NCBI GenBank assembly: GCA_023212695.1
Contig: JALCCG010000011.1
Location: forward strand, 108,358 to 172,357
Length of the DNA stretch: 64,000 bases
Reading direction: 5' to 3'
Source: Sporisorium sorghi
Lineage: Eukaryota; Basidiomycota; Ustilaginomycetes; Ustilaginales; Ustilaginaceae
The position numbers and the translations under genes are program-made. This document shows, in pieces, positions 10,501 to 20,738 of this stretch. The notes under the pieces are model-generated. The model worked only from the letters and a program-made list of their open reading frames with translations. It searched no databases and was not told the origin of the DNA. Numbering within the stretch: the first letter of the stretch is position 1; each line of letters starts with the position of its first letter.

Positions 10501-12322
10501 CCGATACCAGCAAGCGGAGCGCAACATCGACCTGTCCAACGCGCTGCTGTTTGCGTTGCTCGGCTCGTCGTCCAAGCTGCTCGGCCAGTCGTTCCGCGCG
10601 TTGCTGCTGCGCGGAGCGTACCCGCTGATCAGCGGCATGTCAGCTTCGTCGAGTGGGTCGTCGGAGCTGGTGCGGCAGGCGTCGGCGGCGGCGATGAAGG
10701 ACGTGGCATTCTACACGGCGTATGCGGATATCAAGAACTGTCTGCTCGACCATGCGGACTACATTCTGGGGGCGGCGTGCCAGCGGCTCATCAGCGGGCT
10801 GGACGAGGAGCTGCGAGCTATTGCGCTGGCGGACTCTTCTGTCGGTTCCAGTTCGACAGTGTCCGCGAGGCGGAACGATGGCGGTGCGGGAGGCCGGTCA
10901 GTGGTGGTGCTCCCGTTGGTGTCTGCGCAGCGAGCGCCGTTTGTGCTGGTGGAGATGATCCGTGTGCTGGGCTCGGAGATCATTCCGATGGTGGAGGATG
11001 CGATCGACGAGATCCTCGATGCGCTGGACCGCTTCCAAAACCATGCTACGATTTGCGACGGGCTGCTGGCGGTGCTCGATTCGATCCTCGAGACTATGGC
11101 TGTGGAGCAGGCGGCGAAGCCGTCCCAGCCTGGGTCCGACAGGATCGACCAGGTCGCGGCTGTAGCGCACGAGCGCACAAGGGACGAGCTGGACGTGTTC
11201 ACAGCGTGGCTTTCTGCGCGTCGGCGCGAGCAGCCCGCGTTCGATGCCGCTTCCGCTGAACCCAATCAAAGCGGCGACGGCGAAGAGAAGGAAAAGGAAG
11301 ACAAGCCAACCAAGAGCCAGCAAGTAGCCGCACAAATCCTCTCGAAAGCAGCCTCGTTCCTCACGCACCCCTCGCCCACTCTTCGAAGCCGCGTGCTCGG
11401 CCTGCTGCGGCACGGCATCGAGACGCTCGCCCCCCAGCAGCGCACCGCCGAGCTGCTGCCCATCGTCAACAGCGCCTGGCCTTTCATCATGACGCGGCTG
11501 GGGACGAGCTACTCGGACGCCAAATCGACGCGCTCGACGGCGCAGCTCGTGCCGATCGTCGACGCGGCCCCGGCGGCGGTGGGGGCGCGCGGGCGAGCGG
11601 GTGATGCCGCGTGGTACAGCAAAACGGAGGCAGGGTTGAGCGAGAGGGAGCCACAGGTATGGGTGGCGGCGGCAAGGGTGGTGGAGGCGGCGGTGCGGGA
11701 GGTGCCGGAGTTCGTGGGGAAGCGGGTGGTGGACGAGGCGTGGCCGCGGTTTGAGGTGTTGTTGCGGCTGATGCGGTGGAGGTTTGATCCGCGCATGGGC
11801 AGGCGGGAGGGTGCTCAGCGAACAAGTGCAAGTGCGGATGAGAGCAAGGCGCTGCTCGACTCTGACAGCTCAGCTGCTGCGGACGGCGCGATCCACAAAC
11901 TCATCTCTTCCCCCACCAAAACCACAGCCTCACCGCGATCCACAGCGACAACACACACGCACATCGACGCACCGTTCATCCTCGCCTCCGCTCATAGCGT
12001 GCCCGGCCAGCTCACGCTCCGCATCCTCGCCACGCTCACCACCGCCGTGCGCTTCCTCGGCGCGCGCATGCCCGACGACGCCGCGTGGGACATCACCATC
12101 CACCCGACGCTCCTGGGAACGCTGGACGCGCGACAGCCGCCCGCGGTGCTTAGGGCAGCAGAGGGGCTGTACATTGAGCTGGGGAGGAGGAATCCAGAGG
12201 CGACGGCGTGGGCGCTGCAGGCTGCGTTCGGGGCAAAAGGTGGCACGCCGTGCTTCATGAGGCACACGCGAGCCCAGGTTCGTCAGGAGACGCTGCATCA
12301 CGTTCTGGGGTGCTTCACGTGA
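7547..12322 (+). CDS. TTI1: TTI1, HEAT-repeat subunit of the TTT (Tel2-Tti1-Tti2) co-chaperone complex
   Basis: TTI1 works with TEL2 and TTI2 and HSP90 to fold and stabilise PIKK kinases (TOR, ATM/Tel1, ATR/Mec1). The N-terminus shows the family's FQRLKPVCVELLSLI and the following LNYVFYPLSEL-type helix (here INYVFYPLSELI). The rest is a helical alpha-solenoid. The C-terminus includes QVWVAAARVVEAAVREVPEF and DEAWPRFEVLLRLMRW, which match the conserved TTI1 C-terminal HEAT region. The single exon encodes 1591 residues, clearly longer than the roughly 1000-1100 usual for yeast and animal TTI1. The extra length lies in Ser/Ala/Gln-rich loops, notably around residues 890-990 and near 1425-1470. 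The ATG at 7547 directly precedes the conserved N-terminal helix. The 3' end faces the secreted-protein gene at 12517. Confidence 0.85.
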   Translation: MFSSAAGPFQQRYPRSSSTQTPFQRLKPVCVELLSLIGRTSASAHSHQVLACLRRLKSTLRALLSDNSSHDIDASDSVASSSKLVADDAEPVLSASLINYVFYPLSELISTAPKGITSLSDSVAEAVLDVLSLLCCQWWMSWSTQLSDSSPQSVNKRWQVWCDLVILSSSILGSPTSRDANDADAKARASDELKVAALRVLGELFSPRFKTRSTASGGKRADKAKQAEWEWDGVSDLPLLDDHDLAPDTHEGSTSTTKEDTSLETKVVLAYPTPAHLSYASTDRVAKGAISFVLSSCFAIAESSQEATETRAAAVGVARHALLLWIGGTCLFPTATAQQHSAEAGEIEVPSLHYIDFSPTAVSESGTAAAQIATAQRLRPLLPGPTSSLTRLATSRVKSKQDGVKPKPTPSVVAARAIDLLADLLRATLSDASLKDVIARQIPLTQPQRSGVEASIKVTDLEDFAQLDQDPIADPANIRSTDMHPISDDKLNEGAESKDDQWALSTLAQVHLALKTFSPLSQPSLPGTSLPCSVHAFVQTSVLRLAAALLSDCASLFAWLDRQLESMARLDTASTNPPSESSHSSSIATLLCWIIDLASEYNTESVAQKALTAFAAVQSRAVERKEQGEDSEVLARLGSGAVLWSVLMQALQSLPATIVAHNDEGASRLALRVSTVLSLPQQTQSSANGGSALVGLAKLSRDMQDTCVRLMRPLKVDRLEYVDEAADPLGTTTWRLQPVFSGLEASTSTQLSGMFFSIGRSLALSLVQELKLSPSRAGRKVDASEVFALITFLVDRAARLRSVRLDLASDQQDAQSRSESLTSLVVAADLLRGVSSCLDNLELGLQFADVGGARAVQASKQARKAAHKLGKKVFAAVIDMLDGDAEETVRSRVEHSSANLGVQQPAEHTDPASTAGRELGSSDSTDHPLVEHVKGISLAPEDIEASTPDRHGPALDLGFVRAANLSKAPRSGAPSPAQTQLAIQHRYQQAERNIDLSNALLFALLGSSSKLLGQSFRALLLRGAYPLISGMSASSSGSSELVRQASAAAMKDVAFYTAYADIKNCLLDHADYILGAACQRLISGLDEELRAIALADSSVGSSSTVSARRNDGGAGGRSVVVLPLVSAQRAPFVLVEMIRVLGSEIIPMVEDAIDEILDALDRFQNHATICDGLLAVLDSILETMAVEQAAKPSQPGSDRIDQVAAVAHERTRDELDVFTAWLSARRREQPAFDAASAEPNQSGDGEEKEKEDKPTKSQQVAAQILSKAASFLTHPSPTLRSRVLGLLRHGIETLAPQQRTAELLPIVNSAWPFIMTRLGTSYSDAKSTRSTAQLVPIVDAAPAAVGARGRAGDAAWYSKTEAGLSEREPQVWVAAARVVEAAVREVPEFVGKRVVDEAWPRFEVLLRLMRWRFDPRMGRREGAQRTSASADESKALLDSDSSAAADGAIHKLISSPTKTTASPRSTATTHTHIDAPFILASAHSVPGQLTLRILATLTTAVRFLGARMPDDAAWDITIHPTLLGTLDARQPPAVLRAAEGLYIELGRRNPEATAWALQAAFGAKGGTPCFMRHTRAQVRQETLHHVLGCFT

Positions 12323-12516
12323 AGAAGGGGGTATGGAATTTCACAAATGCTCATTGAAGGCCAGTCGGATTGGGTATGCGATGTGTCGGAACGATGATGC
12401 TGATGTGCGCTGCGATGTCGAAACGAAGATGCTGATGTGCGGTGATTTGGATGAGAGCGGAGAAGGGGAACGCGTGGTGACGTTTGGGATTTTTGGAGGG
12501 ACGGCTGGATGTTGGC

Positions 12517-12699
12517 TCAGAGCACATCCATCGGCGTAGCTTCGGCTGCGGGGAGGAGGTCGTCCTTCCAATGGTGCTGAGCTTGCTCCCTTTTGACATC
12601 GTCGTGCGTCGAGCTACTAGCTGGCACCGCCTTGATCTCACTCGCCGGCTTAGTGAAGCTCTGCACTGGATCGATGTCATTCTCTGCCTTCGCTTCGGA

Positions 12700-12747
<48 letters not shown>

Positions 12748-13380
12748 GCTTCGATCATCCACCTTCGATTCAGGGCGTTTCACGATGCACGCAGGCTTGC
12801 GCACGTCATCATCCAGAGCGACGAGAAAGTCGTCCTCTTCACACGCGCAGATGGAGCGCGCTGGCAGATCGCTCTCGTCCCGGTGATCTCGGTGGCGTCC
12901 CGATGCATCGGGTGCGTCGGCATCGGGTTCCGAGCGCTGCGATGGTGTGGCGAGCATATTGGTCGAGATGCTGTCCCTTTTCACAGGTTCAGGCGCGGTA
13001 TGCTCGTGTGCTTCTCCTCCTTCCTTGTTACCGATGCGTCCATCTTTTACCCGCGCAACCGAGCACTGCTGCGCATAGCATGCGCGCACCCCCTCCGCGT
13101 CGCTGAGCAGCACCAGCGCGAGTTGTGCGTATTCAAGTAGAGCGCGGATGAGCGCGGCAACCATGCAGACGCTCACAATCCAGCTCGACGATCCAGCCCG
13201 GACGCGGCGCGGTTTCGTTTGCAGCACCGTAGACTGCGCGGCAGCTGCGGGCGGTTCAACGCTGTCACCGTCGATGGAATCCTGCGCCACTACGCAGAGC
13301 GGTGCGCAGGTCAGCAGTAGAATCAAGAGCACAGCGAGGGCCAGGCGCCATGCGCCGCTGCTGGCTCGCTGCTTCGTCAT
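12517..13380 (-). CDS. Predicted secreted or membrane protein with a poly-Thr tract
   Basis: A 287-residue protein of unknown function. The ATG at 13380 begins MTKQRASSGAWRLALAVLLI, followed by more Leu and a Cys-rich end, a good signal peptide or signal anchor of about 33 residues. A second hydrophobic helix, SWIVSVCMVAALIRALLEYA, lies near residues 70-90. If both helices are retained the protein is membrane-bound with a polar C-terminal tail. The tail is acidic and includes a run of about 15 Thr encoded by (ACG)n at 12703-12748. That tract is a microsatellite and probably varies in length. The open frame extends upstream of 13380 but without a plausible start. No homologue recognised. It is convergent with TTI1. 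Confidence 0.6.
12703..12748. repeat. (CGT)n trinucleotide microsatellite inside a coding region
   Basis: About 15 perfect CGT units on the plus strand, read as ACG (Thr) codons in the minus-strand protein at 12517-13380. The frame is kept, so length changes by whole units would only alter the Thr run. Confidence 0.9.
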
Positions 13381-14268
13381 TGTTTGGGACCGGATGCTCC
13401 GCCAAGGAGGAAGGATAGATGATTGATTCGGCTCTCGCCAATGTGTCGGCCCCCGTCGTGTCAATGTGTCAAAGGGCAGATGACGAGTATGGCGCGTGTG
13501 AGTGACAAGTGCGCCCGATCCGAACACCGGAGAATGGTGGTTTGTCGGAGAGAAACAGAGAGAGACGCGCCGGCGCACAAATTTGAGACACGTCTTAACA
13601 AAAATCGAAATTGAGAAATGTGACGCGAAAAAGGAAAAAGAAAACAATTTCCCGCCGCACACGGAGACCAAAGTTGAGGGGTACGGACGTGATGATACAG
13701 TAATTCAGAGTCAGGATAACAGGCAGAGAAATCCCAAAAATAAATGTCCAAAAAAAAATCCAAAATCTGTTCCATTTGGAACGGATCCTTCAACTACCAA
13801 GACTCGGGAAACCATGAACCGGGTGGCTGACAAATCTCGGAGATTCGTGTTGCTGACCGACTGACTACATATGCCAATGCAGTCGGAATGACAGTGCGAG
13901 AGGAGAGTCGACACAGCGAACGAGCGGAAGGCCGAGAGTGTCGAGCCCAAAAAGGGAAAATCCTGCTGCTTCACATGGGGCGTTCCGAGAATCGGGGGCC
14001 GAGGCAGAAAGAAGGCTGCAGCTGTACAGAGCTGCACGCGCACGCCGATTCGAATCGTCTCGTCCCTGCATGGAACGCGAATCGCACTGCGCAACGTCCG
14101 CTTCCGGCCAGACGTGACCGGATCCATGATGACAAGCAAGAAAGACAGAGTCGCAACACCAGAAAGCCCGCTCGCTTCACTCGGATATACATTGTTCGTG
14201 CTTCGAGCAACTCCGCTCCGCAAAGTCTTGAATGCAGGCACAGCCGGTTGAGTCGAGATCTGGCAGGG

Positions 14269-14325
<57 letters not shown>

Positions 14326-17300
14326 ATCATTGTTCGAAATTCACATGGACCGGATTTGCGCTTCTCCGCGATCAGCTGCCCGCCTTCCTACCAGCTCTGA
14401 CACTTCTCACACCGGAAGGCCAGCTAGGAATTCGGCATCTGCTCGCTTCATTCGATTTCACGCTCCGTCGTCCGCCTGACGAGACGCCATGTCATGTTCC
14501 ACCGCCGCCTCTTGCACGCTTCTCGTAAGCAAAGCAAGCTATTGTAGTAGGCGCCGGATTTCGACCCCCCAAATCTGAGACATCCGGCATTGCAAAAGCC
14601 AACGTTAGGCGATGAAAAAAATGCCAGGCAGGCGAATTCGCCTTACCCTGATCACAGCAATATCGAGGCGAGGTCATCCACACAAACATCGCAACATGGC
14701 ATGGCATGCATCATGAGGCTTCATATACCTCTCCGTGCGTCGGAGCAAGTCAGTGTAAAGGGGGGAGGAGGAGCATCATGCCTGCTTCAAGGAATGTGCC
14801 AAGGCTCTCTCGTTCTCAGGGCAAGGGTCGGCAAGTGGGTTCTCGTCCGGTGCTGCTTCACAATCTCCGCCTCGCCAGAAGATTCCAAGCCCTCGCCTCC
14901 GCCTCCGCCATTGTCCGAATGCAAAATTGTTCTCCCCCGTTGACCCCGGTGGTGCCTTGTCTAGACTCTGCGCGCCATTGGCCTGTCATACACACGAATC
15001 TAGCCGACCCGTCTTTTCCGGCTCTCGCCTCTTGGCCAATCTACCAATCAGCCACCGTTTGAAACACAACAAAGCGTGCTCAAGTTAGGGAATGATTGAG
15101 ACAGAGCCGAGATCTAGTGGCACCATGCTTTAGGGTGCAAGGTGCAACGTCGAATAGCCGATGCTCGCCTGATGTGAATTATAATATTGTTAGCGCCAGG
15201 GGGTCCACTGCGATCTTCAAGATGAACTACGAGTGGGGCCCACCCGCCGCGCATCCTCCCCCTTTCCTCCCAGCGATTCCGTCACTCTTCGTTAGGGCAG
15301 CCTTCGTTTGTTTCGTCGATACTCCACAACAAAGTCGTTTGCTGCCGAGACAGCCAGCTAGCTACAGTTAGTTGCACATGCTCGTCCCCCTCGGCCCCCG
15401 AAACCTTGCCCGCGTCGATTCGGTTTCAAATCGGGTCTCGAATTTGGTTTTCCCAAGGCAAGGCTGTATGTAATCACGTCGTCACGATTCATGCAAAAAC
15501 GTCGAGACAGATATTTGGGCAGCAGCGCCGTGTAGCGAGCAGGTGGGTTGGTTGCACAGCTTTCAGCCAAGCTTGCTTGCCCTCGGATACCTCTTGCGCA
15601 CCGCATTGCTGGCTCGGCTTTGGTTTGATTTGATTTGGTTTGGTTTGGTTTGTTTGTGGCTGCTGCTGCTGCTGCTGCTCCTGTTGCTCGTGCTGCTGAT
15701 GCACCCTTTGCTCGGGCCTCTCACTGATCAGCTGCGCGCCAAGAGTGTGGTCCAACGAAGAAACAGAGGCACTAGCTCAGACGCTTGCGTTCGACTCTTG
15801 CTAACTGCCGACAAGGCCGCAATCCCACGCTTTCCCCCCCGCTGCAGCCGTGCAGCATCTGACTTTCGCTCGAGGTGAGGCTTCCATTCCGAACCCCAAT
15901 TCGACCGGAATCTTGGGCATTTGCCTCTGCGCAAAATCCTTCTACAGCTCCGATCCTTGCTCTTCCCTCTATCTCTCTGCCCCTGCCCCTCATCTCCCTA
16001 TCTCTCTCTCACACATGTCATCGGAGCTCGTCGAATTCAGTGTCATCACGTTGAGCCACGGCCATACGGACATCCGAGCGGGTGACACATCTCTTCTGTC
16101 ACATTAGCAGATGCGACGGTGGCGTACATGGATGTGCGCTCTCTGCTCGTGACAGTCGTCGTGTGTCTCGCGTCCTAGTTATCCCACGTCGCGCGCACTG
16201 TTTGTTCCCTTTAGCCGGTGGGGATTTGCGCATCTGCCCTTGCTCCGCTCCAGTCTCAGGAGTCTGTTCCAGAAGTCACTCACTTCTGCTTTCCTACTTC
16301 CAACATCCTCTGCACACACACGCCCTTTCCCCCGCTGATTGAGGCCAGATTGCCAAGTTAGCGTTTGGCGCCGTCACTTTTCGTCAGGGGGCAGAGATCG
16401 CTGAATCACCCTATTCGCACAGCCTGACTGACGGCTCCTTTATGGAAGCCTTTCGGGTCTCTCCATCCATCCGCACCGATTCTCCTTCTTTCTTCATCAC
16501 CTCGTCCACCGCCATGCACCTCTATTAAGATCCCTACAGCACCCACCTCTGCTTTAGCTGTTGCTCGCACCGCTCCTTCCTTGACGACTTCATCCGCTCG
16601 TTCGACTCATGGTGTGATCCCGACAACTCCCTGCTTCGCCTCTCCGTCTTTCAGCACGCCTTCTCATTTCCCACATCGCATCATTGCACCGACGTCTTGC
16701 TTTCCTTTCCATTCTTCAGCAGCACCTCGCCTTCCGCAGACGTCCCCCTCGTCCCACCTTGTCCTCGTTCGTTCAGCCAGAAGAGCACGCTTGTTTTGAT
16801 CAAGGTGTCTCCTTTCGCGAGGCCTTGCCGTGTTTACATCGCTGCCTCTTCCCCCGCGTCAGTGTTCGCACCTCATCTCTCCATCCAGTGTTTTTCTCCG
16901 CTGGACCACATCTGGAGACGCACTCAAGGCAAGGTCACCACTCCCGAGCTGCGCGTCCCCTTGCAACCGGCTCGGTGTTAGAAATCGCCTGATTCGGAGC
17001 CTTTTTGGCCTTAACCCGAACGCGTGGGTTGATTGGCGGGCATCCTTGCCCCTCTGTTCCCCTTCGGGATGGAGGCAGTGGTGGTGTTCGGCTCACATTC
17101 ATGACGAACAATGGCGTGGGAGGTAGTAGGGGGCAAACAATGCACGCCCTTGACGCACGTCCCTCGTATCACGCACAGACGCCTTGCCTCGTCACTGGCA
17201 TCAATGATGCATGGCAACGTGTGCTTTGTTTGCTCCACCCACCACGGCAGCACGCCTATGCAAATCCCTCTTCCACTTCATCCGGTCCAGCCTCGGTGCA

Positions 17301-18018
17301 GCCTGTTCCTCGACCCGAAAAGTTTCGGCCCAATGACAGTGAGCGATCCGACCATTCTCTCAGTTCGACGCCCACGCCATCCTCATCTCTGCACGCACCG
17401 CCGAACAAACCAGCCCACCAGAGCAGCAGCCACACGCCAAGCACCCCAAACCGGCCTCCTCGGCTCGGCGCAGACGCAGGCCGACAAGCTGTTGCCCTCG
17501 AAAAGCAGACCAACACAGTGGATCAGAGGTAAGTTTCTTTGCGTCCCTCTTTCCCAGCATACGTTTCAGCTCCAGGTGTCCTTGGTCGATTCCTCTCGAA
17601 TCGTGCGCCCTCATCCTTGTCCTCTTTGTCAATGCTGGCTTCATCTCTCGGAGTCCAGGCTCCGCTCTATTGGGACCCTCCCCGCTTGCACTGCTGAACC
17701 AGCACGACGAGTCCAGCCGTCCGACGTCTGGCTGTGCAACGTGTCCAAGTACACCTGCCGTCTCAAAGTGGCATGATCTTGTGCTCGAGGCCCTCCGTGC
17801 TGTGATGCCTGCTCGTCGCGAGCATGAGGACCGGCAGCTGACCTCGGACGCTCTCAGCACTTCTTCGAGGCCGCTTCGGTGTCCCTCCGTAGGATCTCGC
17901 TCCTACTTCTCCCCCTCCTCCCCCTTCTCCCCCTCCCGCCGCTGATTCCTCCTCTCCTCGCCCGTTCCTCTGACACTGAAGTCTTATCCCTTCTCCCCTC
18001 TTGCGCTTTTCACTTGAA
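13381..18018. other. 4.6-kb gene-poor region upstream of velvet gene 1
   Basis: No coding region is convincing. The region holds an AT-rich patch near 13620-13760, an A55 run at 14269-14323, a TTTGG/TTTGA run with CTG repeats near 15620-15700, and then long pyrimidine-rich DNA from about 15880 to 18018. A consensus donor, GAG|GTAAGT, is at 17529, followed by possible acceptors near 17576 and 17658, so the velvet gene may have a spliced 5' UTR. Short open frames in the pyrimidine-rich part have biased composition and no family signal. Confidence 0.5.
14269..14323. repeat. Poly-A homopolymer (A55)
   Basis: An uninterrupted run of 55 A on the plus strand in non-coding DNA. It could be a retroposed poly-A tail, but I found no element or target-site duplication beside it. 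Its exact length in the assembly may be unreliable. Confidence 0.9.
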
Positions 18019-18893
18019 ATGGCGTCCTCCAGCTCCTCGCCTACGTACAAGCTCATCTTGGTTCAAGAACCCACGACGGGCTCAGCATTCGAAGACAATC
18101 TGCTTGGACGCATCGGATTGGCGCCGCCTCTCATCTTGGAACTGCAAGTTACAAAGGACGGCAAGCTCGAGGATGTCTCTGCGGAGTTGCCCTTCTTGAT
18201 CTGTCAGTGCACGCTGCTCGACGAACACGGTGCTGTCGCCGACATGGTGGATCGGCAGGCCGCCTCGACTGCATCTTCGCGCGGCTCGACCTTGGTGCCG
18301 CCCACGCCTAAACGATCTCGCAGGGGTCGACGATCGAGCTCGAATCTGCGCGGCACTTCGCCCTCGGGTATATCGACGAGGCCAACTGGATCCACTGAGG
18401 CTTCGACGCCCACGTCCGCATCGCAAGCTGGTCCGAGTTCGTCTACGCCTTCGTCGGGGCAAGGTTCGCCTCAACTGGCTCGAATGCTGTACGGAACCAT
18501 CGTGGCTGGACCACAGCAGTTCCAGTCGCTCGAGGACGAGGAGAAGCCCTTCTTTTTCTTCCCCGAGATCAGCGTTCGTACTCCGGGCAAGTTCAAGATC
18601 CAATGCCGACTCATGCGTTTGGCTCTGTAAGTCCAGACTCTGCCAGGCTCTCTCTGCGATCCAAGGGTCTGATTGCTAACCGCCGTTTACATCCCTTCTG
18701 CTGTTGACTGTGGCTCTCGTCTAGTCCGGGCATCAGCCCTTCGCAAACGGGTATCCTGGCCTCAGTCGAGACACAGACGTTTCAGGTGGTCAAGCGAAGC
18801 GACTACATCGCGCCGTACATCACCGACATCTCGCGCCACTTTGCGCGTCAAGGCGTGCCTCTGCTTCTGCCTCCCGGTGTATCTGCCGAGTAG
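18019..18893 (+). CDS. Velvet-domain regulator 1 (divergent, with internal insertion)
   Basis: Velvet proteins are nuclear DNA-binding regulators with a Rel-like fold that control fungal development and secondary metabolism. Exon 1 is 18019-18626, the intron 18627-18724 (98 nt, GTAAGT donor, GCTAAC branch, CTAG acceptor), exon 2 18725-18893, giving 258 residues. The domain starts almost at the N-terminus with YKLILVQEPTTGSAFEDNL and ILELQV, a degenerate form of the usual RxYxLxxxQQPxxARxCG motif. It resumes after an insert with RMLYGTIVAGPQQF, PFFFFPEISVRTPGKFKIQ and, in exon 2, SDYIAPYITDISRHFARQGV. Residues of about 79-153 form a Ser/Thr/Pro-rich insertion inside the domain. Insertions of this kind are known from VelB proteins, but I cannot assign VelB, VosA or VeA by eye. 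The ATG at 18019 is the only good start close to the domain. Confidence 0.88.
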
Positions 18894-19364
18894 GATCAAG
18901 GAGCTCTGCAAAAGGTCAACCACTGTAACACAATCGTTCGCTTAGATAATCTCCCGATAATCTTCAGATTCTGTTTTGAGATGTGCTTTTCTGCTCGCGT
19001 GAAACGCTGAGAGCGTGCATGAAAGCGCCGCCGACAGCGTTCTCCGTGCAAGTGCCCTTGCCTGTGGCTGTTGCGAGAAGCGTCGAGGGTTTTCAAAGAC
19101 ATGATTTCGTACGATAATCGTGTGACTTTTGTGAGATTCTTTGAACAAGGTGAGACGGCGGAAAGGGTCGAAAGGGTCAAACAAGCGGAGTCAGAGTGTG
19201 AAAAGCGTAGCGATGCTTGGTGACTCTCGCTCGCCTCGCCTGACTCGCCCTTTTTTGGGCGCCGGGAAAAAAGGGTGCGCTCTCTTTTTTTTTTTTTTTG
19301 GACTTTTCGAAGATGCTGCCCGGCCTTCACCCCCCTGCCAGCAGCCTGCAGTGCGCAGTTCAAT

Positions 19365-19810
19365 TTCCGCTTTGTCCCTTTGCCATTCCGCACCACCCGC
19401 AGCCACTCTGCTGCGGCACCTGCTCCGCACGGGCGGCTACTCTGCTATCCCGCACCGGCGGCCACTCCGTTAGCAGCCACTCTGCTTCAGCAGCCGCTCT
19501 GCTCCACCTGCAACCGTGCCGCTCGGCCAACCTGCCAACCTGCCACGCTCCGCACCAGCAGTCACTCGGCCGCTCCGGCACTTCGCTGCTCTACCATCCC
19601 GTCCCAGCAGGCGCAGATGCAGTCGCTCTGCAATAACCGCTCTCTCTTGCAGCCTCTGCAAACTCTGCACCGGCAGACAGTCTGCATCCGGGGCCACAGT
19701 AGCCACGGCAGATACTCTGCAGTCACTCTGCAGCTACGGCGGGCAGTGCAACCACTGCCATTCTGCAGCTCCGCACCAACACCAGCCGCTCTGCTGCAGT
19801 TACGGTAGAA
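19365..19810. repeat. Degenerate minisatellite A (CACTCTGC-type units)
   Basis: Roughly 15-bp units related to GCAGCCACTCTGCT recur imperfectly many times. Examples are near 19400, 19436, 19460, 19478, 19490, 19700, 19722 and 19785. Units vary in spacing and sequence, so this is an old or fast-diverging array, not a clean microsatellite. Confidence 0.6.
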
Positions 19811-20134
19811 ACTGCAGCCCCATGAGCCAGCGCAACCACTGCAGCAGCCACCGCCAGCATGCCCTTGACATCAAATGCCGCACCACGCCAGCAGCAGCGG
19901 GAGACACTGCAGCCATCGCTGTAGCAACGCCGCCGCCACCGCGGATCTCCCTTGTGCATGACATGCCACTGTCCCGGCGCTTGCTTCGGATCAACGCACG
20001 GAGACGACTTGAGATCGCATGCCACTCACAGCCCCGATAGGAATGCCAGCTGCCGCTTGCTCGGCATCGTATGCCCACTCCGAACCGCAACACAGACGTC
20101 AGCACAGCCGCTTTCTTGAGATCGAGTCAAGCGC

Positions 20135-20575
20135 GATGACGAGCACAATGGTTACGCACGGTACAATGCTCGATGACCAGGCTTCATGGTAACGCTCGAT
20201 GACGACCACAATGACAATGCTCAATGACAAGGCAGCATGACAACGCACGTTGTAAAGGCACATTGACCACGCATAGAGACAAGTCTCTGCACGATGAACA
20301 GCACAATGAGCACACTCGGTGAGAGCGCTTGATGATAACATACGATCACAGGGCTCGATGAGAACGCTCGATGAGAACGTCTGGTGGCGACCACGATGAC
20401 GAGCACAATAACAACGCTCGATGGCGAGCACAATGACAGTCACAATGGCAACGCACGGTTTGAATGCTCGATGACCAGGCCCACGATGGTAAGGCTCGAT
20501 GACAGCGCACGATCGGCACGCACGATGACAAGCTCATTGACAAGGCTCAATGACAAGCACAATGAGAGAAAGTGA
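20135..20575. repeat. Degenerate minisatellite B (about 12-bp GCTCGATGACAA units)
   Basis: Units of 12-13 bp related to GCTCGATGACNA or GCACAATGACNA follow one another for about 440 bp, roughly 35 copies. The sequence is unrelated to the neighbouring minisatellite A. The ATGAC core is the best-conserved part. The plus-strand translations (TMTSTITTLD and similar) reflect only the period. Confidence 0.7.
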
Positions 20576-20738
20576 TCGATTTTAAAGAGTCGCAGAATAC
20601 AATGCTGATGATGTGAGAGACGCTAAGATCTTGGAGTCCACACGCCCCTTCGAAGCGCATACGCAAGTGTGATGCAGAAGGGAGTTGGTAGATGCGACTG
20701 CATCCTTTTGATGTGATGCCACTGGCGTGTGCTCCTGC

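Larger units (their letters stand above)
18894..20738. other. Interval between convergent velvet genes, filled by degenerate repeats
   Basis: The 1.8-kb gap between the two velvet stop codons holds no gene. It contains a T15 run near 19286-19300 and two unlike degenerate tandem-repeat regions, listed separately. Open frames crossing the repeats (for example 19275-19808) encode only biased repeat peptides. Confidence 0.7.

Noticed and set aside
12484..13140. Plus-strand frame of 218 codons opposite the secreted-protein gene
   Set aside because: It is the complement shadow of the minus-strand gene; its poly-Arg run is the (CGT)n repeat.
14269..14323. A55 run as the tail of a retroposed element
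   Set aside because: No element body, promoter box or target-site duplication is visible next to it.
19275..19808. Open frame across minisatellite A
   Set aside because: Its peptide is only the translation of the degenerate repeat; no domain, start context or splice signal.
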